Shown one piece after another: positions 1 to 11,625 of a stretch of 64,000 nucleotides of DNA. The stretch comes from Anthostomella pinea (Eukaryota > Ascomycota > Sordariomycetes > Xylariales > Xylariaceae), in NCBI GenBank assembly GCA_963556695.1, contig CAUWAG010000020.1, forward strand, positions 2,294,001 to 2,358,000. Reading direction: 5' to 3'. The notes beneath the pieces are model-generated. The model worked only from the letters and a program-made list of their open reading frames with translations, ran no database searches and was not told the origin of the DNA. The stretch's first letter is position 1, and each line of letters starts with the position of its first letter. The position numbers and the translations under genes are program-made.

Positions 1-1814
1 TGGACACGCGTTAGGCGAACGATTCTACTCGCAGTCCATACTACCATAAGTACTGACGGGAGTACTTCGATGTACCCCTGGGGGTGACGAACTCTCCATA
101 TGTCAAGTATCTGTGATGCCCAGTCCACTCGGGGCAGGTGCCCTTGTCCCGGCGGCTTGACGGCTGCACTGCCGTTCTGTAGAGGCCTCTCGTGGGCCAA
201 GTCGTCAGTCCACTGCTGGAGACGCGGCAGGACGCTGACAACTGAGGCACAGATCTGCCACTCGGTAAGGCCTCAGTAGTTGCGCGACGCTGCTGCGGAT
301 GTCCACCAAGGTCAACTACGCTGGTAGTATCCTGAGGAGTTCAGACTGGCCGAGGGCCCCCGCCATCCCCCAGAATACGTGGCTTGAGCGAGTTTCTCTC
401 GTCTCGCTCAGTCTGGCAGCTGGCAGCTTGGACACCTGCCGACCGTAGGTCAGACAGCATGCGTTGTGTTGTTTTCCTCCATTATGGCACGAGTATCTAC
501 ATGTAGAAGCCCAGGTCCACCGGCCACGGCACTGGGATGCCCAAGTACGTAACTTAAACACCATGGGCGCAGCTGGATTGGGAAGGGGAGCTCTGAATCC
601 CAGAACCACGCGATGGGGCTGAGACGCACAGTGTGGGTAGCAAAACCTTCTTTGGTGCAATGGTAGACCGTTACGTGACCCAGCCAGTACGATACGACCA
701 AGAAGGCATCGTGGCTTGCTAAAAATTTCCTGGGGAACAACCAGAGCGTACAATCAACGGGGGTGTGAGTACAGTGGAAGTGACTGACGGCCAAGGAGAG
801 CACTTGCTTCCCCTAAGTTGACTTCCATCCTGGTGGGCGCGCAGGACTTGCTCCTTGATCGCGAACCTCGCGCACCAAAATCATCACAAAGACCCCGCCG
901 TCGTTCTTCCTCCCTGATGAGAAATTACCGAAGGCCTGTGCGTCCCCATTGGGACTAGTTGAGCAGAGCAGGGCGCGGCTGCCTCGATATAGCTGGGCAA
1001 CTTGCAGCTTGGGCCACGGGGAAAGGCAAGGACAAGTGATAAGCGCGGTACAATGGGCAGTGACAGGACGGGAGGTATGCCAGGTATCTGTACCTAACCT
1101 ACACAGCGTCATCCGAGGGTCCTCCAATGCCGCCTGTACTGGTACCTTGAAGCCATTGATGTTGAGGTGGTGCGCGAACCGCATCTGCTTTCGAGCTAAA
1201 TGTGTTTTATAAATACGAGCCCTTTTAGGTTTGGTACCTGAACTCCTGACAATGGGAGCAAGGTGGGTTCATTGCTATAAATAAACATCTATTGTGTGGC
1301 GGATCAACATGTTCATGCGTGGCCTCCGACTTGACGGCATCGCGAAGCTCGTAACTGGAGTGTGATGGAACGCCGGCTATCATCGTCAACCGCCCATAAC
1401 TTGCTCGGAATTTGGTGAGTGGGGCCTCATATTTGCTGTGCGTGTTAGAAGCCACGTTCATACCAATACATACTAGCTGGTGGTACATTATGTGCTTTTG
1501 TGATAGGAAACACATCTAAAAGTACGTGGATGTCGCGGTAGTTTTCTTGCCGACTCACGATGAACCGTAAGGCCCCTTATCAGGTGTGTTGTCCTGGGCC
1601 GGCTTGTTCCGGTCGTCGACTTCAAGAACACCTCGAGAGAAATTTCTCCTTCTCTCCCTCTTGGGGGGCTGTGGGAGAACCCCGTGGCGTTGAAACCTTC
1701 AGAATGTATTAGAGTTTCGTGCATGAAGAATGACTTCGGCAACAAGGCAGAAGTGGGGCGCAGCCATGGTGACAGAGAAAGCATATTTATGGACTAAGAA
1801 GACAATCTATGTGC

Positions 1815-2175
1815 AAGAAATGGACGAGCGGAGACAACGAACAGGAGCTCGGTACAAAAGCAAGCGCTGACAGGTGTTGGACCTGTTTCCGTATACGTAC
1901 CTATGCGTCTGTCATGCCGTACCTACTCCGGGGGGAATAACCAAGCGCCACCCACGCGCGTGGAAGAAGGTACGTACTGCGTAGCCTGTGACTCCAACCC
2001 AAGGCCAACGGCCCCTTCGGCTTCGACAGTCCCTCGTACAGTAGCAACCGCGGAGGAGCACCGTTGGTCAACCGGTCCGAGTGAGATCACCAGAAGGGAC
2101 GAACGGAGACATGAACGGAAGCTCGGTGCAAGAGCAAGCGCTGAAGGATCTTGGACCTGCCGTACATGTACTGAC
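1815..2175. repeat. Diverged direct duplication (about 75 bp, two copies)
   Basis: Positions about 1821-1895 and 2096-2170 align: both read roughly GGACGARCGGAGACA, then AGCTCGGT, then AGCAAGCGCTGA, then TTGGACCTG in the same order and spacing. Differences are scattered substitutions and a small indel. This indicates an old local duplication; no function can be assigned. Confidence 0.55.
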
Positions 2176-2218
2176 CTGGCATCCTAAAGGTGTTCAACTT
2201 ACTCTATCGTTGTCGTAG

Positions 2219-2297
2219 GCTGAGAGAATCCGTGAACAAGGACGATCACAGGCCACTAAGCCTCCACGACGCCCAGACGCCTACGCAGCAGACACGA

Positions 2298-2328
<31 letters not shown>

Positions 2329-2590
2329 CGACGGCAACGGCAATGCGAACGCGAACGCGAACGCGAACTCGAACTCGAACTCGAACTCGAACTCGAACTC
2401 GAACTCGAACTCACGGTCCCACGATGACACGACCTCCACAGACACCGAGACCGACCCCGAATCCGACTTCCAAGCCACAACGACAACAACCACCGCCCGC
2501 CCTCCCGCCGACCCCACGAGCCGACATAGAAACCTACCTCTTGGAAGATACGTAATACTCGGGTGCCAGGGAGCTGGCAGGCTTGCAGAG
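2219..2590 (+). pseudogene. Low-complexity exon remnant (Asp tract, Asn-Ala and Asn-Ser repeats)
   Basis: Immediately after a TAG that could be a splice acceptor (branch-like CTTAC upstream), one frame runs open for about 120 codons. It encodes a basic segment, a run of Asp, Asn-Ala dipeptides, Asn-Ser dipeptides, then a Thr-rich stretch, ending at a stop near 2590. The open frame through a hexanucleotide repeat suggests former coding sequence, but no upstream exon or start could be paired with it. It may be the C-terminal exon of a lost gene. The alternative is a chance open frame over a microsatellite. Confidence 0.3.
2292..2413 (+). repeat. Adjacent microsatellites: (GAC)n and (GAACGC/GAACTC)n
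   Basis: A trinucleotide GAC/ACG array (about 2292-2335) is followed directly by a hexanucleotide array, four GAACGC-type units turning into about eight GAACTC-type units (about 2342-2412). Unit lengths of 3 and 6 keep one reading frame open across both arrays. Confidence 0.85.
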
Positions 2591-4837
2591 GGGTGAGCGG
2601 ATCAGATATGTGAGAGGGTGGCGTGAGGGCCGATACGGGTACGCCGTTGGCCAGAAGGCTCAACCAACAAGGCTCTACCGGCGACATGCACGGCCGCGGG
2701 AAGGGAGTGAAAGAGGAGCCGCTGTCTAGATCTTCTCACCCAAGTTCAGTCCTTGTTGCCTTGGGAGAATATGTCATAGTCGAAGACACCACTGGTGACT
2801 GTGGGAACACGAACGGTGCTGAGATGACAAAGAATGAAACGTGAAAGGAGAGTCGCGTTGATCGTCGACAGTGAAGCTCGGCAGCAAATACATACCATGC
2901 AGAATATACTACAGAAGAACTGGCAAATACAATACCATCAGAGGACTCGATGCGGGGGTGCAGACATGTTCAATCATGGATCCCACGATACCCTCAAACC
3001 GCAGAAGCCGGCCGATGATATGGCGTCATCCTGATGGGACAAACCTTGAAGCTTTGCGGGACGCCACAGCTATGATCAAATGGGCCAGAACACCCAGATA
3101 AGACCAAAGTGAGCACATTCTGATTCCATATACTTCCTCATAGACACGTGCAGAGTGGCGCCGTCGTTCAGGACGAGAACAATACCGTACGCCACCGCTG
3201 GCGTGTCGTTGCTGCAGCAGGCTGACAATCGGTGGGATGAGCCCACTTGACTCAGGACCAGGTCTTGTTGAGGCCACATGAGTCGTGTGCAGGTCCTGTC
3301 CAACAATCGATGCACTCTGCATTTCTGCCGTGGCGCATGTGGTCCCTTCCTGTGAAGCAGCACCTTCCGTTGCCACTCTTGGCATCTTCATGGGACGCTT
3401 AGATGAGCCAAACTCTCATCCTGCCAAAGTCAACAGTGACCAAACTTACTAGAGTCGAGCTCCTTCATAAAGCTGCTGCGCTGTCCAACTCGGCAAGTGT
3501 GGTGGCAGTCGCAATGAAGCGCAACGTGATGGAGCTGTTGAGAGAATGTCGTGGCCGGAAGTGGGTCCGCTGACTAACACTGACTAACACAGCAGTCGAG
3601 GCAGAATCGAATTGCCGCCAGGGTTCCCGGGCATTGCTGTACTTGCTTGCCATAGACCTGACGTGGTCTGTGGACGCTCGACATAATCTTGACAGGCAGC
3701 CTCCGGTCGGGCAGAAAGCTGCTGGGCGTGTGTATTGAACACACATTCGATACCTCGGCCGCGTGCGCGGCGATGACCTTCCTCTGGGCGAAAGCCTGTC
3801 ACGACATGACCATGACACGCGCAGTCGAGATCGATGAAACCTATATCCTTCAACTACCACTCTTTGTGCTGGGGAGGCGTGAAGAGAGGTTACTGTACAG
3901 TGGACATTACCCATCAGTGTTGAGCTTGTATGGGAGTAGTGTCCAGTGTGTGTTCACGGTGGACTTACAGAGCTCTCAAACATGGAGCGCTTGCGACGGC
4001 CACCTCCAACGATGTTTCACACTGAAATCGGTGTTGCGCCACAACTGAGGCAACTCATAGGACTGGATCCGCAGTCTATCCGGCCAGAGTCCTTCTCTTC
4101 GTCCTTGTCTTGTCCGTTCCCACATCACGACACGTGGGTCAAAGGGGTGGGCGAAGGCTGAGGAGCTCCCAGCAAGCGATGGACCGCTGCCGGGATTCCG
4201 GTCATTCTCGTCGCGATCCGGGTCTGACGCAAGGGAGACATGAATTCATGTCCTTCAATACACTGTATTGATCCATGAGACCTCTTCGTGACAGCTGTCG
4301 TCTCTGACGAAATCCGGATCGAAGCGGACGATGCAAAGAAAAAGAAGCATTTTCGGAGAACGGTTGTAGACCCAGCACACACGTGTGCGATGCGAGAAAT
4401 CTCTAAAAAAAAACTCTGTGCACCTGAGTCGACGTGGGAACGCGTCATACTTACATGATCCGCTGTCCTGGTAGTGACCCGTGCTCCCAACCTCGTACTC
4501 ACCTAAGGGTCCTCGTGACGATTTTTTTTAAACACCGTTGCCCTAAACCTTGTTGGCGATTGGAGACGGCCGCCTATCGTGGCCATATCTTGCATAGTTT
4601 TTGCTTTTCCTCTCCTGTAGACATGGACAGGGGGTCGCGTGCAAAGGAGAGAAGCAATGCGAGGGCATTACTTCTTATTACAACTTCCAGGTATATAGGT
4701 AGGTCCAATCCTCCCCTCACGGCAATAGTTAGAGATTAACATTAATGATAAATAGCTGAAAAACAGCGCTTCCTCCCTCCCATCCGTCATTCAAATCGTA
4801 TCGCCACCCCTGGCCTATCAACTATACCATATCGTAT

Positions 4838-7419
4838 TCAGACCCCAGGACGAGTGAACCCCGGCAGATCGGGCCAGTTCCCCAGCTCGGCCGGATCGCC
4901 GCCGATGCGGACCCAGACAGAATGGCTCGGCGTCGGCCCGTCGAGCACAAACATCTGGTACCAGGCCGGGGGACTGACGTGGGCATCGGGCGGCGCCGTC
5001 ACCGTGCACGCCGTGCCGCTGCAGCTGACGGCCGGGAACAGCGTGCGCTGGCCCATGTTGTACCCGTGCGTCGACCCGACGGCCGCTATCAGCGACACCT
5101 TGACCTCACCGCTAAACGCCGACGTCAGCGTGAACGGCACCGTCGCGCCGTAGGCCCAGTCCGTGTCCGCGATGGTGAAGGTGGGTTTCGCCGCGCCCGA
5201 CAGGATGTAGTCGGGCGAGAAGTACTCGAGCCGGTACTCCTCCGGGTTGATGGGGTCCTGCGGGTCAGAGCCTGATACCAAGATGCGGCCGTCGGGCATG
5301 AGGACGGCTTCTGAGTGGTACAGGCGCGCGATGGTCGAGCTGCTGAGCGAAGTCATGCGCGCGCCGACGGGTTGCGAGGGGTCGTAGAGCACGGCGCCCA
5401 GGTTGGGGTCCGTGGCGAGGCCGAAGCCCGCGCGTCCGTTGTAGGCGCCGTTGAGGATTATTAGGCGCCCGTCGGGGAGGTTGACCATGCAGGAGACGAC
5501 GCGTCTTGTGGGCTGATGACATCGTTAGCATTTTGCCCTTGCGATGTCAATTGGCACGGCCAGGGAGAACTCACCATCCTCTCAATCGTCCATTCGGACC
5601 CTTGGACGTCCGGCTGCGTCGAGATGCAGTTGTCGAGGCCGAAGTTGGCGCCGTCGGTTGTGCCACCGCAGATGATGATTGTCAGAGGATCCGTGTACGG
5701 CGCGGACTGGGGCATGAGACCCATGGTGCCCTGCAAGGGGTAGTTACGCCCGGCTTCTGGGTTATTCACGGCACCGGGCATCTGGGGGAGCATTCTGATC
5801 TGGCTGAAATCAGTCTGCGAGATGATGCGGGCGTTATTATATTGCGAGAAAAACATGTTGCCTGATGGCAGGATGGCGATCATGGGGTACGACTGGATCT
5901 TTCCAGCAACCGTCAGTTCCAGGTAGTCCAGATGGGTCGAGTTGGTCACCCCCGCAGGTCGTGGGACAACCTCGACAGTCGGCACGATAGGTCCGTCCGA
6001 GCCGTTTTCGCCCTGGACGACGAGCACGGAGCCGTTGCTCAACATGACCGCGGTGGGATACCAGCGAGCGTCCATCAGCGCGAGCTCCGTGAAGTCCTCC
6101 TCCCAGCTATTGGTCCCGTTGACGCCCAGGCCCATCTGGGGCGTGAAGAGCCGCACGCCGATGAGCGAGTCGCCAGACCACCCGCCGACGTTGATCTGGC
6201 GTCCGGCCTTGTCGGGCAGGACGAGCGAGGCGGAGCAGAAGACGTCGGTCTTGAGCTGCAGCTCGCGGAAGGCGGTCCCGTATTGTGGCGCCAGCGTGGG
6301 GTCGAACTCGAACGAGCCGGAGCTGTTGTTGTTTACCTGCGTGCCGTGCTTCTCTACGAACACCACCTTGTCGTTGATGCTCACGGTGCTGATCAGGGGG
6401 ACCAGGGGCGCGGACATGAGGAACTCATACAGCCCTGCTGCTGCGCCCGTGGCGGTCTGCCATGTTGTCAATGGAGCTCCGGTCCATGTGTAGTATGAGA
6501 TCCTGTTGCCGCTGCCTTGATCGGAAGTCAGTCACAGATCGTGGAAACGGCGACAGTTGAGGTCGGCATACCGCAGAGATGGTGCGCATCGCCCGGGCAG
6601 GCTTCGTTGCAGTCGGATTCAGGCGCGAGAGTCACGTTACCGTGGTCACCACAGACTGGATTGGACGAGGTCAGTTTCTCCGAGATCCGGGCAGATGAGG
6701 TTTCACGGATTTGACTGCTTACAGCACTGGTAGCCATATTCGATACCGCCGGCGTTGTAGCCGAACCTGCTGCAGCCCTCGATACAGGCCGAGATGGTCG
6801 CGTTATCGATATCTTCACTCATATAAGGCAATATGTTGCCGTCGATGTTGTCGCTGCGCACCAGTCAGTCAAAATCCCGGCATACTGAGGGTATGGTTTC
6901 ACAAGAAACACCTACACGACACATCCATAGTACTCCCATGAGCCAGGGAGGTCCGCCGTCTGCGCAGTGGGAGGCTGGAATACCACGAGGGTATCGTTGG
7001 AATAGACTGATAGGCGATTCCCCGCGCCGCAGAACTCAGACGCGTCGCCGCTACAGTCCATATTGCAATCGGCATCGGCGGTGAGATTGGCTCCGTCGCG
7101 AACGAAGTCGTCGCAGAAGCACTGGGCACCATATTCCATACCGGCCACCGAGTAGCCCGAGTCGATACATATCGCGACGCACGATTCTACGGTCAGGTTC
7201 GCATTGTCTGGCTGCTGGTTCGAAAGGCTACGTCCACTGCTTCCCTCGGTGTAGCACCCATAGTACTTCCACGTATCTGGGAGTTCTACCGCACGCTGCT
7301 CGATGCTCGACTGTGCGTCTACCTGCGCCTCATCAGTACATGCAGATGCTGATGGATAAGGGTGTTCATACCAGCACGGCCAGGGCCGCCGAAACGGCGA
7401 AGTAGCGAACGGACACCAT
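4838..7419 (-). CDS. Secreted WSC-domain glyoxal oxidase (copper radical oxidase)
   Basis: Six exons join in phase: 7419-7372, 7322-6916, 6853-6723, 6655-6572, 6515-5575 and 5512-4838, giving 761 aa. The start is chosen because it gives a short signal peptide ([16 protein letters not shown]), cut by a 49-nt intron. Two cysteine-rich WSC carbohydrate-binding domains follow (about residues 30-130 and 150-235; YYGC, QCFC and CGAGNR/CGSGNR motifs). The rest is the glyoxal oxidase kelch and C-terminal Ig-like domain. Candidate ligands of the Cys-Tyr radical copper centre are present: Cys in FCSAS, Tyr in RWYP, Tyr-His in LYHSE and His in STHGY. The family oxidises aldehydes or alcohols and makes extracellular H2O2, often for lignocellulose or wall-polymer breakdown. 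The gene appears intact. Family assignment is firm; substrate is unknown. Confidence 0.93.
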
Positions 7420-8574
7420 GCTCGCAGATGGCAACAGTGGGAAATACCGGTAGGGCTCAAGTCAACGGAAACAGACATGAACCGACATGAACCTGCGAGG
7501 ACATCATGACGAACCCGAGGGGCACCCGAGATCAACTTTATCCCACCGCGAGCTGAGCGTCGTCGCCTCGCCGCCCACCCCCTGTTGGACGCCGGCAATG
7601 GCAGTACTGCGGGAATGGTTGGTGCTGGACGAGAAACGGGACAGATTAGGGTGCCATCGGGCGAGCTGAATGGCCCGATGGGACAGGGGTCCGCTCCTCT
7701 GGGTATATGCATACTGCGGGCAGGCTCGTATCCAGAAGGCCGACTGGCACGCTGCATGGGGACACAGTCAGCTGAGTAGAGCGGGCCCACGAGCTGAGAG
7801 AACCACAGCGATGAAACGAATGCCGCCAAGAGGCAGGTTCCTCGTGGGCGCATAGCACTGCAGCCTCCACGGAATGCAGCAGGCAGGTGAGGCGTGGCAT
7901 CCTGGCCAGCGCCACGAACGAAGCCTTAAATCGCGATCGAGGCATGGTTATCCCAGTCTGAGAGAAGTTGACAGGAACAGGCGGCTGGCGGCTAACGATT
8001 GTAGATCTATGCCCTGACCGTGGCCGGTTCCCGAAGGTCCAATCACTGATTACTTCTGAGGTGTCATCGCCGCCACGGAGGACTCCACGCCGCTGCTTAC
8101 TGCCTAGAGGCACTTCACCCCATTGTCCAATCTGGCAGAAATGCGAAAGCGGGATGTTCGTCGTATTGGAGTACAACAGTGACAACACCGATACCAACAC
8201 CTGCCTGCAGTGTTGGATACGAGCTTATTAGCCTCCAGTCCCGCAGGCTTAGTCCCACCCAAACAAGGGATTCCTGCTTTGCATTTCCCTTCTTGGCAAC
8301 CGTAGTTTCGGGATCTCTTCACCGCTGTCAGCGTTCGATGCGATTGCCGAAAGGCATGTTCGACGTCACTGCGCGTGCGATGAGGTATTTGGTATCTACC
8401 GAGACACTGTCTCGGTACATACCAATTCTGCAAATGGCCGGGTGGTTTATGTCGCTGGTATCGGCAGGGTATATTAAGTAATATATCCACACCGAGGACT
8501 GCCGGTGGCCGGCCGATTGCAGTCTGGAATTCTTGCATCCACAATTAGACCCAACATAACCTCGTAAGGCGATA

Positions 8575-8846
8575 ACGAGGGTCCCCGTTTTTGTTACAGG
8601 AATCCTTCCCGGGCTGCCCTTTCACGGCCCGCGCAGCATCGAACCCACCGAGATGGCTTCAGTCGTTACAATTCGCCAATTCCATCCCTTCTTTGCCGTG
8701 CGTTGGAGTGCTACTGATTGAACTACTGCACGCTATCCATTCGTGTGCAAGTAGCCTCACTTGTAGGTGTCCCACCCCCCCTTTTCTGTCTCTTTTTGGG
8801 TATGTCTTTCGATGGTACGTTACCAACACTAAATCCTAGCCCTCGT
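8575..8846. mobile_element. Candidate MITE with TA target duplication
   Basis: The left end reads TA then ACGAGGGTCCCCG; the right end is the inverse, ...CTAGCCCTCGT then TA. The outer seven bases (ACGAGGG) are a perfect inverted repeat and weaker similarity extends inward. The 272-bp body has no coding potential. Size, TA flanks and terminal inversion fit a non-autonomous Tc1/mariner or pogo-type element, but the short inverted repeat could arise by chance. Confidence 0.35.
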
Positions 8847-11625
8847 TACGATTGATCACATTCAGGCAATACGGCATCGACCACGATCTAGCCAGGACTC
8901 ACGGGCTACTTTCGTGTGCTGTGAACTTCTGCCAAACAAGCTCGGGAAGTGTACCAGCGCATGCGCCGCTCATCATAACCGGCGTCGTAGCCCCTGCTGG
9001 CCACTTCACCGGTGAGGTATCGGTGAAGTCCCAGCACCGACTCTCGTTGTGTGTGGCGGCGCCACAGCTGCAATGCGCTCCTTGCGCCCACGATGGAGGT
9101 CTCTTGCTCACTCTGATATCGATTATAATCGCAGGCTCAGCGCGGATGCGGAGCTTAAGAGACTATTGCGCCAGTCCAAGCCTGCGAGCGGGGAGATAGA
9201 TGCGTTCCCTTCCAACCGAAGTCATGGGACAACGTCAGCAACCAACACATCCTCCACCACATCATTCCACGGAGCTTGGTTGGCCCGTCATTGCCTTCGG
9301 TAGGCTGACTCGGGAGGTGGGCTGTTGGTAAACCCTGACAGTCACTGAGGAATGCTGTCCCTGGCTGTCCGGAGGATCCGGCGAATGCTCAGCGGCGTGA
9401 CAAGACGTGAGAGACCTATACGGTAGCCGAACGCTTCGTTAGTCATACTATGGATCCGAAACCAGCACCGTTACCTATGTATCAACGTCTTGTGATGAGC
9501 AACACAGCTCGGGTAATCTGTGTGGAAACGAGGACTTGACTTGCACTTGGCTGCAAGTTCGACGTTTGAGTTCGAAAACATGCCGAAGTACGGATTGAGC
9601 GATTCGTCTGCTGGGTTTGAAGCCCTGAACCCATTTCTAGTAGTCTCGACGCCAAAACCCAACCCTTGAGTTATACTACGTGCTAGGGGCGCTTGCCTGG
9701 AAATCGGCAGTGTGATGGTGACTTCAGTGTCGTGAGCGATGAGCGTGGTTTCCGAATATAACAGCCCGAAAGCAAGGGCCCTAGGCCAATCTAGCCATGA
9801 CAGGTGACCACCAGTGACCACCACTCCCCGACTATAAGTTACTCGTCTCCACCACCAAACCAACGTACTGTGCTACCTGTACGTCGAAGCCTCCCTCCTC
9901 GTCACTGGCCGAGCGACCCCTCGTGGCACCTGGCATAGGAACCTATTCATTGCTCGGAGTACCATTCTGCCAGGCCAGCTGTAAATGAGCTGAAGCCCAA
10001 GAGCTGTTTGGGAGAATACGCTGGTGTCCATGCGTTGCACGCGGCGGCCTATGCCACTCGACGTGATCCCAGAGCATGCCAAAATCCAAGTAAGAATCCG
10101 GAATGCGGCAAGGCCAGAATACTATGGCAAGCTCGGGGGATGTCTTCTGAGGATACCAGTTTACGCGTGCTATACCCAGCTGCTTGAATGGGCGCTCCAT
10201 TCCATGGCCTGCTGGTGTCCGTAGAACCTCGGCGCAATATGGGGCTGGAATATACCGTCCGTTTGGACGTGTAATTCTCGTGGGTTAGGCTAAGCATATC
10301 CTTCGAGAAACTAGTAGCCTCATGGCAGGAGATGTTTCCTGGTACATCCGAACTCGAGTGGACCACTTAGATTACACCATAGGCGATACGTCCCTGAACC
10401 CGGGGGGACTTTCCTCTACGGTGAGTAGAAACCTCTTAGGATGCAGAGCTAGATCTGCTTCTCCCTCGTCATTACGATCGATCGAATTCAAACATGTTCC
10501 TCCTTTTCCAAACACGCTGACCCTGGACGTCAATGGCAAACATGGGAACAGACAAACAGAAGCATCGAGCTTTGACGAGAGTGTTGTAAGATGCTGTTTT
10601 CCATGCTTGCCACAATGCAATCGCATTGTCAGGGTGCAAACCACCCCTGTGGTGAGTTTGTAATAGAAGATAGGGGTAGCAAAGTTGGTTAGATTTACAT
10701 AGTGTAACAAAGCAACCAGACAGTAGACAGATGAGAAGGTGTCCGACTTTGATCCATCTGATCGTGACACTTGGCTTGCAAGCCGTCAGCCTAGGTCATC
10801 TACTTGCAAACAGAGCTCAGACTGGCACGCCGAGATTTTTTGAATGCGGAATTATCTGAAAGCTGCAGGAAATCCTGGGTTGCGAAGTCTATATATTGGG
10901 TCGATCTCCCTCAGTCCAGACTTTTCTCCTTTCTTCCCATCATTAATTACTCGGACTGCCAGCCACCAAGTCTTATATATTCGAAGACAACCTCAATTTT
11001 ACCCGCTTTTCTACCTCTACACTTCGTTGCTAATCAGTCACCTGCACACCAGCGCCTCTAAGCTGAACCCAAGGCCGAAGAGAAACCTATTGCGCCTTAC
11101 TCATCCGCTCTCGGACTCCCGGTGGGAATCGGCGCTACAAGAACCGAAAAGGCCGAACAGCGCGTAGATGAGAACGGAATCATCATGACCAGTTCGCAGT
11201 CTATCCCCATGGCCTGTGTCCTCGTCATCAGCACCCATGTAGCTAGCGCAACCTCTGAACAGGACAAATTCGCGCACCACAAGCCCATTGCCCCGTACTC
11301 CTTCAACCACAAAGATCAAGGAACACTTCCATTGTGGATCAGTACAGGGTCAAACCCTTAGACGAGCTCGTCGACGTGAATGTCATACGTTAACCAGCGG
11401 ACCTAACGCTTTTAGAAGCCGCAGCTCGAGGCTTAGCTTGCCCAGTTTGAGGACCATCTTGCTCAGTACAAGAAGACGGGTGACGATTACCCCAACCAGC
11501 GCCGCCGCGGACGCTAATATTCGCTTCATTCCGGAATAGCCTTGAACCAGGGCCTCCAAGGAAGACCGTCATCACGAACGACTCATATTCGGATTACCTT
11601 TTTAATTTGTACAATAGTCGCACTC

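Larger units (their letters stand above)
1..4837. other. Gene-poor stretch without an intact gene
   Basis: I see no open frame with recognisable domain content on either strand. Apparent frames of 60-150 codons are short, overlap each other on both strands and lack splice or domain support. The stretch holds an old duplication near 1.8-2.2 kb, a coding-like low-complexity exon with microsatellites near 2.2-2.6 kb, and otherwise unassigned sequence. It probably represents decayed intergenic DNA downstream of the glyoxal oxidase gene. Confidence 0.6.

Noticed and set aside
5932..6498. Long plus-strand frames opposite the glyoxal oxidase (180+ codons, two frames)
   Set aside because: They are antisense shadows of a GC-rich coding exon; the minus strand has domains, splice sites and catalytic residues.
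6912..7853. Upstream extension of the WSC exon as one 313-codon minus frame
   Set aside because: The extension reads through a good intron (7323-7371) and lacks a signal peptide; the spliced start at 7419 gives one.
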